Shown piece after piece: positions 26,821 through 35,778 of a stretch of DNA of 64,000 nucleotides. Each line of letters opens with the position of its first letter. Position 1 is the stretch's first letter. The stretch comes from Methylotuvimicrobium alcaliphilum 20Z (lineage in GTDB: Bacteria; Pseudomonadota; Gammaproteobacteria; Methylococcales; Methylomonadaceae): contig NC_016108.1 in the NCBI RefSeq assembly GCF_000968535.2, positions 1 to 64,000 on the forward strand. Reading direction: 5' to 3'. The notes under the pieces are model-generated. The model had not been told where the DNA came from. It searched no databases and saw nothing but the letters and a program-made list of their open reading frames with translations. The position numbers and the translations under genes were made by a program.

Positions 26821-27902
26821 TGTGTCATCTCCATTTTTTCAAAAATATGTGTTGCAAACGCACGAACTTCCTGTGCGGCCTTGCGCGCGGCGGTTTTCTT
26901 AATTTTCCAGACGGGCATGCCTGACGCTAACGCATCGGCAATACTGCTTCGGAGGCCAATACCGACAGGTATCATCAATTGCGGATAAGCGCGCTTCAAT
27001 TCTTCCAGGTGTCGGCCGTGGCGTGAGTTTCGGCCATCGACCTTACTCGGCACCATGCCCAAAAATTGCAAACCGGGATTTGATTTGCGGATGTTGACAA
27101 TTGTCGTGACCATCTTCTTGATGCCCTGGATGCTATAAGCTTCCAGCTCAATGGGCGAAAAAACATAATCGGCCGCAAAAAGAGCGGCGGCCATACTGAC
27201 GCCAAGAGACGGAGCGGTGTCGATTAAACAGGCATCAAAACCACATTCAGCCAATACTTTGATATTCCGCTTAAAGCTCGTTGCCGCTTCCGTCATGGTG
27301 AGCTTTTCCATGTTCGCCATAGCCGCATCGGAACTTATCAAACATAGTGCCGGTTCGGCGGTCAGGTTGTTGAAGCAAGCACGCAATTTGTCATCGTCAG
27401 TCGTGAACATCTGACTGGCAAGAGAGCCGCTTTCAAATTCTTGCAGCGTATAAGACGCGTTTGCCTGTGTATCAAGGTCGATCACAGCAACTCTCATACC
27501 TCGCTCAAGGAAATCAAACGCGAGATGTACCAGGGTCGAAGTTTTGCCAACGCCCCCTTTTTGATTCGCTGTGACCAGTGTTTTCATTTCTTTGTCTCCA
27601 GTTTTTTGGTTGCGTCCTCTGCCCATTTCTTGACGATAAACGCTTGATGCTTCGGTAGGACCGCCGACACCCGCTCGAAGCCCTCCGGGATCTTCTCTTG
27701 TTGGACCGCCGCCTTTACGCGGCTGACTGCTTGCGATACCGCGCCCTTCGATATCCCTAGCGCTGCCACAAACTCGGACTGCGGTCTTCCTTCCACCAGT
27801 ACCCCCCGCGCTATGTCGATGGTCTGCCGACCGACATTCAACCCCTTTATGGCCTCTTCGAATTGAGCTTCGCTTAATCTTTCTATCATGGATATCATGC
27901 AT
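26817..27902 (-). CDS. incC: IncC, ParA-family partition ATPase (long form; short form from 27587)
   Basis: The ParA domain has the deviant Walker A ANQKGGVGKTS near the start of the short form, DLDTQANAS and DTAPSLGVSM. A long form from ATG 27902 gives 361 residues; the short form from ATG 27587 gives 256. The 105-residue extension overlaps the whole korA gene in another frame. In plasmid RK2, IncC1 and IncC2 differ by the same 105 residues and overlap korA in the same way. The extension is low complexity and basic. IncC acts with KorB in partition and strengthens KorB repression. Confidence 0.93.
   Translation of the reverse strand: MHDIHDRKIKRSSIRRGHKGVECRSADHRHSAGGTGGRKTAVRVCGSARDIEGRGIASSQPRKGGGPTREDPGGLRAGVGGPTEASSVYRQEMGRGRNQKTGDKEMKTLVTANQKGGVGKTSTLVHLAFDFLERGMRVAVIDLDTQANASYTLQEFESGSLASQMFTTDDDKLRACFNNLTAEPALCLISSDAAMANMEKLTMTEAATSFKRNIKVLAECGFDACLIDTAPSLGVSMAAALFAADYVFSPIELEAYSIQGIKKMVTTIVNIRKSNPGLQFLGMVPSKVDGRNSRHGRHLEELKRAYPQLMIPVGIGLRSSIADALASGMPVWKIKKTAARKAAQEVRAFATHIFEKMEMTQ
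27584..27889 (-). CDS. korA: KorA (TrfB) global repressor
   Basis: From the ATG at 27889 the product is 101 residues, the same length as RK2 KorA. It has MIERLSEAQFEEAIKGLNV, GRQTIDIARGVLVEG, the HTH EFVAALGISKGAVSQAVSRV, and the C-terminal dimer region PEGFERVSAVLPKHQAFIVKKW, which TrbA at 30202 shares. It binds GTTTAGCTAAAC; a perfect site is in the repA-trbA intergenic region. The gene lies within the 5' part of incC in a different frame. Its TGA overlaps the ATG of the short IncC (ATGA). An ATG at 27898 is an alternative start. Confidence 0.95.
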   Translation of the reverse strand: MIERLSEAQFEEAIKGLNVGRQTIDIARGVLVEGRPQSEFVAALGISKGAVSQAVSRVKAAVQQEKIPEGFERVSAVLPKHQAFIVKKWAEDATKKLETKK

Positions 27903-27955
27903 ATATTCTCCATCCTGATGTTGAACAATCGCGTTACAGCCGCCAATATTTAACT

Positions 27956-27966
27956 GTTTGCCAAAC
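27956..27966. promoter_or_regulatory. KorA-operator-like inverted repeat in the korA leader
   Basis: GTTTGCCAAAC is a near-palindrome resembling the KorA site GTTTAGCTAAAC, located just upstream of korA/incC. It is 11 bases with an odd centre, so it may be a diverged operator. The same word in inverse appears near 45924 outside any known regulated gene. Confidence 0.35.
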
Positions 27967-27986
27967 AACGAGTGCTTATCAATTTT

Positions 27987-27999
27987 TTTAGCGGCTAAA
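27987..27999. promoter_or_regulatory. KorB operator at the korA promoter
   Basis: TTTAGCGGCTAAA, a perfect match to the IncP KorB operator TTTAGCSGCTAAA, about 90 bases upstream of korA/incC and 3 bases outside the kleE stop. It implies autoregulation of the korA-incC-korB operon. Confidence 0.92.
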
Positions 28000-28001
28000 A
28001 T

Positions 28002-28337
28002 TTATCGTTGCTTCATGCCTTGCGGTCTATAAAAATCGACAAACCAGGTCAGCACTACCAATACAGAGAAATGCAATAGAAAAGTCCAACCGGCATAAAC
28101 GCCGGGCGTGTCCCAATGGTAGATCATGCGCAGCATCTGGAAGAAAATTTCGATTGACAGCACCCATTTAACGAGTGGCCAGGCAAGCACTGTCATCACC
28201 CAAACAAAACTCAATATTTTGTCGAGAACGATTTTTACTCTCGTTGGTTTAACCGGCTCACGAGTAAGATCATGCGTCGGAACCGGCGCTTGTTTTCCGG
28301 CCGGACTCACCTTTTGAGGAAACTTGATTATGTTCAT
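28002..28337 (-). CDS. kleE: KleE-like small membrane protein
   Basis: The 111-residue protein begins MNIIKFPQ and has a hydrophobic core with VWVMTVLAWPLVKWVLSIEI, FFQMLRMIYHWDTPGVYAG and WTFLLHFSVLVVLTW. These are characteristic of IncP KleE. KleE is a conserved accessory protein of the IncP central control operons with no settled biochemical role; membrane location is clear from the sequence. It lies upstream of korA on the same strand, as kle genes do in IncP plasmids. Confidence 0.88.
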   Translation of the reverse strand: MNIIKFPQKVSPAGKQAPVPTHDLTREPVKPTRVKIVLDKILSFVWVMTVLAWPLVKWVLSIEIFFQMLRMIYHWDTPGVYAGWTFLLHFSVLVVLTWFVDFYRPQGMKQR

Positions 28338-28770
28338 GCTTGGCTCTCCACGCTTTAACGATTGCCAATTGCCAATACCGACTCCTTCAGGCGCTAACGA
28401 TTAATATCCTTCTGCTTCGCGCTTACGGCAATCCTACGGTTGTGACCGGAGCGGAATGCCCGGCTTTTAAATGCATTAATAAATGAAATACCCATGCTAG
28501 TCAATAAGTTTAGTCAAACTTATTTCATTATATCGTTTTTTATCTATTTTGACATCCCTCTTTTTTTGCGTTTAAGCCCCCTTGGGCATAACGCAGTGAC
28601 AGAATACGAAATGAATAAAGTTGAATGAACGCAGGAAAGGAATTTAGCGGTTAAAACCCTGGAAAGCAGTTATTGAGGGATAAGTCGGGTTTTAAGAGTT
28701 TTAATGGTTTTAATAAGTTTTAGGTCAAAAAAACGCTTATTTGTTTCATATAATCAAGCGCTTACTTAAG
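28338..28770. other. Gene-free kle/ori spacer
   Basis: No gene seen in about 430 bases. A weak inverted repeat GTTTAGTCAAAC (28508-28519) in ATAAGTTTAGTCAAACTTAT resembles a degenerate KorA site and lies upstream of kleE. The segment leads into the repA iterons. Confidence 0.5.
28508..28519. promoter_or_regulatory. Degenerate KorA-operator-like palindrome
   Basis: GTTTAGTCAAAC with two differences from the KorA operator, in a 20-bp near-palindrome about 170 bases upstream of kleE. In IncP plasmids KorA also controls kle promoters, which makes it plausible. Confidence 0.4.
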
Positions 28771-28775
28771 TCCTT

Positions 28776-29000
28776 GGTTCCTAATAGACGGATTTGGGTT
28801 CCTAAAAGACGGGTTCCGGTTCTTAATAGACGGATTTCGGTTCCTAATAGACAGGCTATACACAGTTTAAGATTTGTTACGGTCGAAACAAGTTTATATC
28901 GGCGATTATGGCTTAGTTTAGCTTTGCTGACAGAGTACAAAACCACACGTTAACAGCTAGTATCAACCGCTGTATTTTTTATGCCGTCTATTAGGAACCC
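28776..29000. repeat. Iterons of the RPA-type repA (four direct, one inverted)
   Basis: Consensus GGTTCCTAATAGACGG: copies at about 28776, 28797, 28818 and 28839 (21-bp period) and an inverted copy at 28983-29000 directly against the repA stop. The array lies downstream of repA, as in several plasmid origins, and forms a likely origin of replication. Confidence 0.85.
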
Positions 29001-29002
29001 TA

Positions 29003-30022
29003 TTAATTTTCGATTAATGACTCTTTATGTTTTATGACCAATAAGGGGCCTTCCTGACCGCTTTCCTCTGCGAGTCGGTATTCAGGCAGGTCGTTAGTTT
29101 CGATCAGCTTGCGTAAGGTGAATGTGAACTTCTTGAACGTGCCCGTGCTACCGCTGCGCTGGTAGATGAGTTGAAACGACCACTTAGCCACGCTTTTGCC
29201 TGCGGCCCGGCGTGCCAAGCGATAGATGAAGCGGCCGATGCCGGGTTCTATCAGGAAATAATCAGGGTGGACAGTCAATACGTCCGGACGCTTCCGATCT
29301 GTAACTTCGCGGTGCAGCCATTTCGGGATCTCTATTTCAACAGACGCAATCTTGCCTGTTTCGGTGTAGGAGAGCACCGTGTAATCGCCGATTAAGCCTT
29401 CAGCCTTGATTTCGCGTAAGCCGCGCTTCCCTCCGATGGCGGGTTGCTCGCGCACACTCTTGATGGTCGTTCCTCTCAGACGATCCAGCGCTTTTTCGAC
29501 TTCTTCAATTTGCCGGCCACCGTCGCCTTTTCGGCAGAACTTGAGAATTTCGCTAACGTGTGGACGGAATGTGCGGCCTGGCTTGTCTTCCTTTCCTTCA
29601 CAATAGCGGTTCATGGCATCGGTCAAATAAGAGATCAACATCAGCACGATGTCGTAATCCCAAATCGACGCCATGCCGTCCGGACCGGCCTTGACCTCGA
29701 CATATCCGTCCGGCAGATCGTATCGGATAACATCTCCCGCGCGCTTCTCTCGCTTGGACAACCGGAATACTGCGACGTCCATGATGCTTCGGCTGTCACG
29801 CGTGCCAACGTCATAGCGTGTCGGCACGAAAATATCAGCCTGTCTGTCGCTTGAAGGTGCTCGATGTGTATGTGATCTATGAAGAATGGTGTTTTCTTCG
29901 TTTTGCCGAATTCTAGCCGCAGCTTGCTCATAAGTTTCGCCTGGCCTGGCAACAGCCTCTATCTTGCGTCGCAGTGCGGCGCTCTCAAGCGCTTTCAGCT
30001 TGACCGCAGTCTCGTCAACCAT
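29003..30022 (-). CDS. repA: RepA, RPA-family replication initiator
   Basis: The 339-residue protein carries the replication initiator protein A core: SIWDYDIVLMLISYLTDAMN, GRTFRPHVSEILKFCRKGDGG, VLSYTETGKIASVEIEIP, HPDYFLIEPGIGRFIYRLARRAAG, and a C-terminal winged-helix RSGSTGTFKKFTFTLRKLI. This third initiator is unrelated to the two RepB copies. It occupies the place that trfA holds in IncP plasmids, divergent from trbA, but it is not TrfA by sequence. Its iterons lie at 28776-29000 and its promoter holds KorA and KorB operators. Confidence 0.93.
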   Translation of the reverse strand: MVDETAVKLKALESAALRRKIEAVARPGETYEQAAARIRQNEENTILHRSHTHRAPSSDRQADIFVPTRYDVGTRDSRSIMDVAVFRLSKREKRAGDVIRYDLPDGYVEVKAGPDGMASIWDYDIVLMLISYLTDAMNRYCEGKEDKPGRTFRPHVSEILKFCRKGDGGRQIEEVEKALDRLRGTTIKSVREQPAIGGKRGLREIKAEGLIGDYTVLSYTETGKIASVEIEIPKWLHREVTDRKRPDVLTVHPDYFLIEPGIGRFIYRLARRAAGKSVAKWSFQLIYQRSGSTGTFKKFTFTLRKLIETNDLPEYRLAEESGQEGPLLVIKHKESLIEN

Positions 30023-30126
30023 GGCAATTCCCCGTCTTTTGGTGTTTAATGACTCGCATTTTGTGGGTCCTTCGTGTTGATCGATTATTTTGACTTACAG
30101 AGAGGCGTCTTATTTATCGAATTGAA

Positions 30127-30138
30127 GTTTAGCTAAAC
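30127..30138. promoter_or_regulatory. KorA operator in the repA-trbA divergent promoter
   Basis: GTTTAGCTAAAC, a perfect match to the IncP KorA operator, between divergent repA and trbA. It ties replication and transfer genes to the KorA circuit. Confidence 0.93.
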
Positions 30139-30160
30139 CTTTAATTATCGTCAATATTAT

Positions 30161-30173
30161 TTTAGCGGCTAAA
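30161..30173. promoter_or_regulatory. KorB operator in the repA-trbA divergent promoter
   Basis: TTTAGCGGCTAAA, a perfect match to the KorB operator, 34 bp from the KorA site on the side of trbA. Adjacent KorA and KorB sites allow the cooperative repression known from RK2. Confidence 0.93.
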
Positions 30174-30201
30174 ATAGGCCAAACTTAACAAGGTAAACTC
30201 A

Positions 30202-30564
30202 GTGTACAACTACATATTCTTTACCAACATTCTTCGTATTTTGGACGAGCGTGGAATGTCCAAAAAAGAATTACATGATCTATCCGGAGTGTCGAACTCG
30301 TTTTTATCCGATCTCACATCGGGTACCGGCAATCCATCGCTTAAGGTAATGGAGGCTATAGCTAAGGCGTTAGAAGTTCCGTTGCCTCTTCTGCTCGAAT
30401 CAACTGACTTGGACAAGGCAGCGCTCGATGAGCTGGCGGGCGGTACGGCTATGCATAGTCTGCCACCGGGATACGAGCGCGTGTCTGTCATTCTTCCGGA
30501 AGTCAAAGCCTTTATCGTCAAAAAATGGGGCGAAGAAACAAGAGCTAAAATAAGGCAATCTTAA
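30202..30564 (+). CDS. trbA: TrbA, transfer-gene repressor
   Basis: The 120-residue protein has an N-terminal HTH (MSKKELHDLSGVSNSFLSDLT, then SLKVMEAIAKALEVPLPLLLES) and a C-terminal part PPGYERVSVILPEVKAFIVKKWG shared with KorA, which is the TrbA hallmark. A GTG start at 30202 follows AAGG. TrbA represses mating-pair promoters in IncP plasmids. It is divergent from repA and precedes the trb operon. Confidence 0.95.
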   Translation: MYNYIFFTNILRILDERGMSKKELHDLSGVSNSFLSDLTSGTGNPSLKVMEAIAKALEVPLPLLLESTDLDKAALDELAGGTAMHSLPPGYERVSVILPEVKAFIVKKWGEETRAKIRQS

Positions 30565-30611
30565 TATAACGCCCATAGAATAAACCTTCATCCAAAGCTA
30601 ATTAAGGAAAC

Positions 30612-30624
30612 TTTAGCCGCTAAA
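30612..30624. promoter_or_regulatory. KorB operator upstream of trbB
   Basis: TTTAGCCGCTAAA, the S = C version of the KorB operator, about 170 bases before trbB. It marks the promoter region of the mating-pair operon, matching the position known in IncP plasmids. Confidence 0.9.
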
Positions 30625-30791
30625 ATTCGCATTTCACCGGGATGACACCATCCCGGTTCATGACTATATCCAGACATCTCAAAGATACCACAACCTGAAA
30701 AATTTTCGCTATACTGTTGCATTTTTTATTTTTTCGGTATATCGTATTTATCAAAAGACATGACCTAAATCCGCAGATCTGCAGGATAACG

Positions 30792-31754
30792 ATGACCTCA
30801 TTAAACGATAACCCTGACAACACCCGTGATCGAGCCAAACGTAAGTTGGAACGCGACATGGGGGCGACACTCTTGTCGGCCCTATACGATCCCAAAACCG
30901 TTGAAATCATGCTCAACGCCGACGGCAAGCTGTGGCAAGAGAGGCTTGGCGAGCCCATGCAGTGTATTGGCACCATGCGCGTTGCACAGGCGCAAGCCAT
31001 CATCGAGACCATTGCCGGTTATCACGGCAAAGAGGTGACTCGTCAAAAACCCATACTGGAAGGAGAGTTACCGTTAGATGGTTCTCGCTTTGCCGGTCAG
31101 CTTCCCCCGATTGTTCCGGCCCCGACTTTTGCCATCCGTAAGAAGGCCGTTGCTATTTTCACGTTAGACCAATATGTCGAGGGCGGAATAATGACCCCCG
31201 GACAACGCCAAGTGATTATTGAATCAGTTGCCGCACACCGAAACATTCTGGTTATCGGTGGCACAGGCTCAGGCAAAACGACTCTGGTCAATGCGATTAT
31301 TAATCAGATGGTGGCGAACGATCCGACTGAACGCGTCTTCATCATCGAGGACACCGGCGAAATCCAATGTGCTGCGGAGAATTACGTTCAGTATCACACC
31401 AGCATCGACGTAACAATGACGGCGCTATTGAAAACCACGCTGCGTATGCGCCCGGACCGGATTTTAGTCGGTGAAGTGCGCGGCCCGGAAGCGCTCGATT
31501 TGTTAATGGCCTGGAATACCGGCCATGAAGGCGGGGCGGCAACACTGCATGCCAATAACGCCAGAGCCGGACTTGATCGGTTGGCCATGCTCATCAGCAT
31601 GCATCCCGATTCCCCCAAACCCATCGAACCGCTCATCGGCGAGGCGGTTCATGTTGTCGTGCATATCGCCAGAACCCCGGAAGGCCGTCGTATTCAGGAA
31701 ATTATTGAGGTTTCCGGATACCACGGCGGCCAATACAACATAAGATCACTTTAG
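30792..31754 (+). CDS. trbB: TrbB, conjugation ATPase
   Basis: From the ATG at 30792 (AGGA nearby) the protein is 320 residues. It is a VirB11-type traffic ATPase with Walker [10 protein letters not shown] near residue 156, an Asp box in [10 protein letters not shown], and the His box/Walker B region [15 protein letters not shown]. It energises pilus assembly and substrate transfer at the inner-membrane base of the type IV secretion system. It is the first gene of the trb operon and is followed by trbC after 11 bases. Confidence 0.95.
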   Translation: MTSLNDNPDNTRDRAKRKLERDMGATLLSALYDPKTVEIMLNADGKLWQERLGEPMQCIGTMRVAQAQAIIETIAGYHGKEVTRQKPILEGELPLDGSRFAGQLPPIVPAPTFAIRKKAVAIFTLDQYVEGGIMTPGQRQVIIESVAAHRNILVIGGTGSGKTTLVNAIINQMVANDPTERVFIIEDTGEIQCAAENYVQYHTSIDVTMTALLKTTLRMRPDRILVGEVRGPEALDLLMAWNTGHEGGAATLHANNARAGLDRLAMLISMHPDSPKPIEPLIGEAVHVVVHIARTPEGRRIQEIIEVSGYHGGQYNIRSL

Positions 31755-31765
31755 GAGAAACATCT

Positions 31766-32188
31766 ATGCAATTCGCAATTCCATCGCTTCAGAACGACCG
31801 TCACAGCATTTTGTACCTGAGCCTATTCGTACTGCTCATGGCCGTTATCTTTTTGCCGCAACCGGCCTTTGCGTCGGAAGGCACCGGCGGCTCGCTGCCC
31901 TATGAGAGTTGGCTGACGAATCTGCGCAATTCCGTTACCGGTCCGGTGGCATTTGCGCTCTCGATTATCGGCATTGTGGTTGCCGGCGGCGTGCTTATTT
32001 TCGGCGGCGAACTGAACGGTTTTTTCAGAACGTTGATTTTTATCGTCCTGGTCATGGCGTTACTGGTCGGCGCCCAAAATATGATGGGTACCTTCTTTGG
32101 TCGCGGCGCCGAAATAGCCTTACTGTCTGACGGTTTAGTCAATTACGCTCACAACGCGGCATCTATCGCTACCGGAAGGGTTGTGTAA
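31766..32188 (+). CDS. trbC: TrbC, pilin precursor
   Basis: The 140-residue protein has a hydrophobic leader ending at QPAFA, then two membrane helices ([18 protein letters not shown] and [19 protein letters not shown]), as in VirB2/TrbC conjugative pilins. RK2 TrbC is cyclised after cleavage; the mature start [14 protein letters not shown] is visible. It forms the conjugative pilus subunit. Confidence 0.92.
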   Translation: MQFAIPSLQNDRHSILYLSLFVLLMAVIFLPQPAFASEGTGGSLPYESWLTNLRNSVTGPVAFALSIIGIVVAGGVLIFGGELNGFFRTLIFIVLVMALLVGAQNMMGTFFGRGAEIALLSDGLVNYAHNAASIATGRVV

Positions 32189-32189
32189 C

Positions 32190-32501
32190 ATGGCCGGTCG
32201 CACGATTCCCATTCGTCGGGCCGGCAATAGAGACAACCTATTCATGGGCGGGGATCGGGAATTGGTGATGTTCTCGGGACTTCTCGCCGGAGCGCTGATT
32301 TTCAGTGCTCAGGACATGAGGGCTACGGTATTCGGCGTCTGTCTTTGGTTCGGCGCACTCTTCGTGTTCCGACTCATGGCAAAGAGCGATCCTAAGCTGC
32401 GCTACGTTTATCTGCGGAGCCGTCGCTACAAGAAGTATTACCCGCCGCGTAGTACGCCGTTTCGTGACAATACCAATACCCAAGGGAGACAATACCAATG
32501 A
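32190..32501 (+). CDS. trbD: TrbD, inner-membrane mating-pair protein
   Basis: From the ATG at 32190, one base after the trbC stop, the product is 103 residues with two membrane helices (LLAGALIFSAQDM and VFGVCLWFGALFVFRLMA) and the typical start RTIPIRRAGNRDNLFMGGDREL. It matches the VirB3/TrbD family, which works with the TrbE ATPase. Its stop overlaps the trbE start. Confidence 0.92.
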   Translation: MAGRTIPIRRAGNRDNLFMGGDRELVMFSGLLAGALIFSAQDMRATVFGVCLWFGALFVFRLMAKSDPKLRYVYLRSRRYKKYYPPRSTPFRDNTNTQGRQYQ

Positions 32502-35041
32502 TGATCGAAGTACTCGCGATTATGATTGCTGTACTCGGCGTCGTCTTGCTACTTATGCTGTTCGCCCGCATCCGGTCGGTCGATGCGGAGCTGAAGCTCA
32601 AAAAGTATCGATCCAAGGACGCCGGGTTGGGCGATCTGCTTAATTATGCCGCCGTCGTCGATGACGGTGTCATTGTCGGTAAAAACGGCTCATTTATGGC
32701 GGCATGGATATACAAAGGGGACGACAACGCGAGCAGCACCGATGCGCAGCGCGAAATGGTGTCTTTCCGCATTAATCAAGCCCTCGTCGGCCTTGGCAGT
32801 GGGTGGATGGTACACGTCGATGCTGTGCGCCGCCCAGCCCCTAATTACGCTGAATTGGGTTTGTCGCATTTCCCCGATCCGGTATCTGCCGCGATCGATG
32901 AAGAGCGACGCAGGCTATTCGAGCGCCTGGGAACGATGTACGAGGGTTATTTCGTATTAACGCTGACCTGGTTTCCGCCGGTTCTAGCGCAACGTAAATT
33001 TGTCGAGCTCATGTTCGATGACAACACGCCGGCGCCGAATCACAGAGCTCGCACCACGGGGCTCATCACTCAATTCAAACGTGAAATAACGTCGATAGAG
33101 GAACGCCTGTTAACGGCTATTACGATGACGCGTCTCAGAGGTCAGAAGGTCGTTACCGAGGAGGGAGCATCTGTTACGCATGATGATTTTTTGAGCTGGA
33201 TACAATTTTGCATTACCGGCAAGCATCATCCCGTACAGCTCCCCAGCAATCCCATGTATCTGGATGCTCTCATTGGCGGGCAAGAACTGCGCACCGGGGT
33301 CGTGCCAAAAATAGGCCGCTCCCTCATCCAAGTCGTCGCGATCGAAGGCTTCCCGCTGGAGTCGACTCCAGGAATCTTAAGCGCTCTGGGCGAATTATCC
33401 TGCGACTACCGCTGGTCATCCCGGTTTATTTTCATGGATCAGCATGAGGCGGTTGCCCACCTGGACAAATTCCGTAAAAAGTGGCGCCAAAAAGTGCGCG
33501 GCTTCTTCGACCAGGTTTTTAATACCAATACCGGACCTATCGATCAGGATGCTCTGTCGATGGTAGAGGATGCCGAATCCGCGATAGCCGAGGTGAACAG
33601 CGGCTTTGTCGCGATGGGCTATTACACCAGTGTCGTTATTTTGATGCATGAGGATAGAACGCGACTTGAGGCAATCGCACGGCAGGTAGAAAAGGCGATA
33701 AACCGTCTCGGTTTTGTCGCGCGTATAGAGACCACCAACACGATGGATGCGTATCTAGGCAGCTTACCGGGTCACGGTGTCGAGAATGTTCGCCGACCCC
33801 TCATCAACACGATGAACCTCGCCGATTTGTTGCCCACGTCAACGATCTGGACGGGTAGCGCAACAGCCCCTTGCCCGCTGTATCCGCCCATGTCTCAGGC
33901 ACTGATGCACTGCGTGACTCACGGGGCCACACCTTTCCGACTGAATCTGCATGTCCGCGATGTCGGCCATACTTTTATGTTTGGACCCACAGGTGCGGGT
34001 AAATCGACGCATCTAGCCATTATCGCCGCACAATTACGACGTTATGCCGGCATGTCGATCTACGCATTCGATAAGGGTATGTCAATTTATCCGCTTACCA
34101 AGGCCGTTGGTGGGCTGCATTTTTCAGTGGCGGGGGACGGCGAATCACTCGCATTTTGTCCACTGCAATTCCTCGAAACGCGGGGCGACCGGGCTTGGGC
34201 AATGGAATGGATAGATACCATCCTGGCGTTGAACGGTTTGATCACCACACCCGAGCAACGCAATAAAATAGGCCATGCCATTCTGAGCATGAGCGGCACT
34301 CAGTCCCGCACACTATCCGATTTCAGCACGACCGTACAAGACTTACCGATTCGTGAGGCGCTACAACAATACACTATCGGTTCATCGATGGGCTATCTGT
34401 TGGACGCCGAAGAGGATGGACTCTCTTTGTCCTCATTTACGACGTTTGAAATCGAGGAGCTGATGGGATTAGGCGATAAATTCGCGCTCCCCGTGCTGTT
34501 GTATCTATTTCGAAGAATAGAGCGATCACTCCACGGCCAACCGGCCGTCATCATTCTGGACGAAGCCTGGTTGATGCTTGGGCATCCGGTATTTCGCGAC
34601 AAAATCCGCGAATGGCTCAAGGTCTTGCGCAAAGCCAATTGCCTTGTCTTGATGGCGACGCAAAGCCTGTCTGACGCGGCCAACTCGGGCATCTTGGATG
34701 TCATCGTTGAATCGACAGCAACCAAAATCTTCCTGCCCAACGTGTATGCCCGCGACGAAGACACGGCAGCCCTCTACCGTCGTATGGGCCTCAATGCCCG
34801 CCAAATCGAAATTTTGGCGACCGCCATTCCGAAACAGCAATATTACTACGTTTCCGAATATGGCCGCCGTCTCTACGACCTCGCTCTCGGTCCGCTTGCC
34901 CTGTCACTTGCCGGTGCCTCGGACAAGGATTCCGTTGCAGCCATCAAGAATCTGGAAACCAAATTCGGCGATCGGTGGGTTCATGAATGGCTCGCCGGGC
35001 GTGGACTGAAACTCAATGACTACCTGGAGCCCGCAATATGA
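32498..35041 (+). CDS. trbE: TrbE, VirB4-type conjugation ATPase
   Basis: The 847-residue ATPase has an N-terminal hydrophobic segment, the CagE/VirB4 N-terminal region, and a C-terminal ATPase with Walker A FGPTGAGKSTHL near residue 495 and Walker B VIILDEAWLMLG. It powers pilin extraction and assembly. The start (ATGATGA) overlaps the trbD stop, and the stop (ATGA) overlaps trbF, so translation is coupled along the operon. Confidence 0.96.
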   Translation: MMIEVLAIMIAVLGVVLLLMLFARIRSVDAELKLKKYRSKDAGLGDLLNYAAVVDDGVIVGKNGSFMAAWIYKGDDNASSTDAQREMVSFRINQALVGLGSGWMVHVDAVRRPAPNYAELGLSHFPDPVSAAIDEERRRLFERLGTMYEGYFVLTLTWFPPVLAQRKFVELMFDDNTPAPNHRARTTGLITQFKREITSIEERLLTAITMTRLRGQKVVTEEGASVTHDDFLSWIQFCITGKHHPVQLPSNPMYLDALIGGQELRTGVVPKIGRSLIQVVAIEGFPLESTPGILSALGELSCDYRWSSRFIFMDQHEAVAHLDKFRKKWRQKVRGFFDQVFNTNTGPIDQDALSMVEDAESAIAEVNSGFVAMGYYTSVVILMHEDRTRLEAIARQVEKAINRLGFVARIETTNTMDAYLGSLPGHGVENVRRPLINTMNLADLLPTSTIWTGSATAPCPLYPPMSQALMHCVTHGATPFRLNLHVRDVGHTFMFGPTGAGKSTHLAIIAAQLRRYAGMSIYAFDKGMSIYPLTKAVGGLHFSVAGDGESLAFCPLQFLETRGDRAWAMEWIDTILALNGLITTPEQRNKIGHAILSMSGTQSRTLSDFSTTVQDLPIREALQQYTIGSSMGYLLDAEEDGLSLSSFTTFEIEELMGLGDKFALPVLLYLFRRIERSLHGQPAVIILDEAWLMLGHPVFRDKIREWLKVLRKANCLVLMATQSLSDAANSGILDVIVESTATKIFLPNVYARDEDTAALYRRMGLNARQIEILATAIPKQQYYYVSEYGRRLYDLALGPLALSLAGASDKDSVAAIKNLETKFGDRWVHEWLAGRGLKLNDYLEPAI

Positions 35042-35778
35042 GCCTGATTCTATCCAAGAAAAAACCAGTTGACTCTCGGCCTATCAATAAACCCAAAAAC
35101 GAGGACGCTAACCCGTACCTGACTGCCCGGCGCACATGGAATGAGCATGTCGGTTCGGTCGTGTCGTCACGGCAGACCTGGCAAGTTGTCGGTATTCTCT
35201 CGTTGTTGATTGCGCTGGCCGGTGTGGGTGGAATCATCCATATAGGAAGTCAATCTAAGTTCATCCCTTATATTATCGAGGTTGACAAGCATGGCCAGAC
35301 CATTGCCGTCGGACCGACGACAGCGGGTTCTACCGCCGATCCCCGCGTTATTCATGCGTCTATAGCCGATTTCATCGCTAATGCCCGTATGGTCACGCCG
35401 GATGTCGCATTACAGCGGAAAGCGGTATTTCGCGTCTACGCAATGTTATCGCCTAATGATCCCGCAACCCAAAAAATGAACGAATGGCTGAACGGAACGC
35501 CCGATTCCAGCCCGTTCAAACGTGCAGTGAAGGAAATGGTCAGCACCGAAATCAAGTCCGTGCTGCCGCAATCGCCGGATACCTGGCAGGTCGAATGGGT
35601 AGAAACCCTTCGCGATCGGCAAGGCGTTCTAAAAAGTCAGCCGGTCAACATGCGGGCATTAGTTAATGTCTATATCGCCTCGCCTACATCCCAAACAACA
35701 GACGAGCAATTACGCAACAATCCGCTCGGTATCTATGTGCGTGATTATTCCTGGTCGATCATCACTTCCTCGAAATAA
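35038..35778 (+). CDS. trbF: TrbF, VirB8-type inner-membrane protein
   Basis: The 246-residue bitopic protein has a cytoplasmic N-terminus, one membrane helix (VGILSLLIALAGVGGIIHIG near residue 45-65), and a periplasmic VirB8-like NTF2-fold domain (IPYIIEVDKHGQTIAVGP). It links inner and outer parts of the secretion channel. Overlaps neighbours by one to four bases. Confidence 0.94.
   Translation: MSLILSKKKPVDSRPINKPKNEDANPYLTARRTWNEHVGSVVSSRQTWQVVGILSLLIALAGVGGIIHIGSQSKFIPYIIEVDKHGQTIAVGPTTAGSTADPRVIHASIADFIANARMVTPDVALQRKAVFRVYAMLSPNDPATQKMNEWLNGTPDSSPFKRAVKEMVSTEIKSVLPQSPDTWQVEWVETLRDRQGVLKSQPVNMRALVNVYIASPTSQTTDEQLRNNPLGIYVRDYSWSIITSSK

Noticed and set aside
27903-27968. Further upstream extension of IncC
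   Set aside because: The ATG at 27902 fits the known long form length; the upstream codons have no support.
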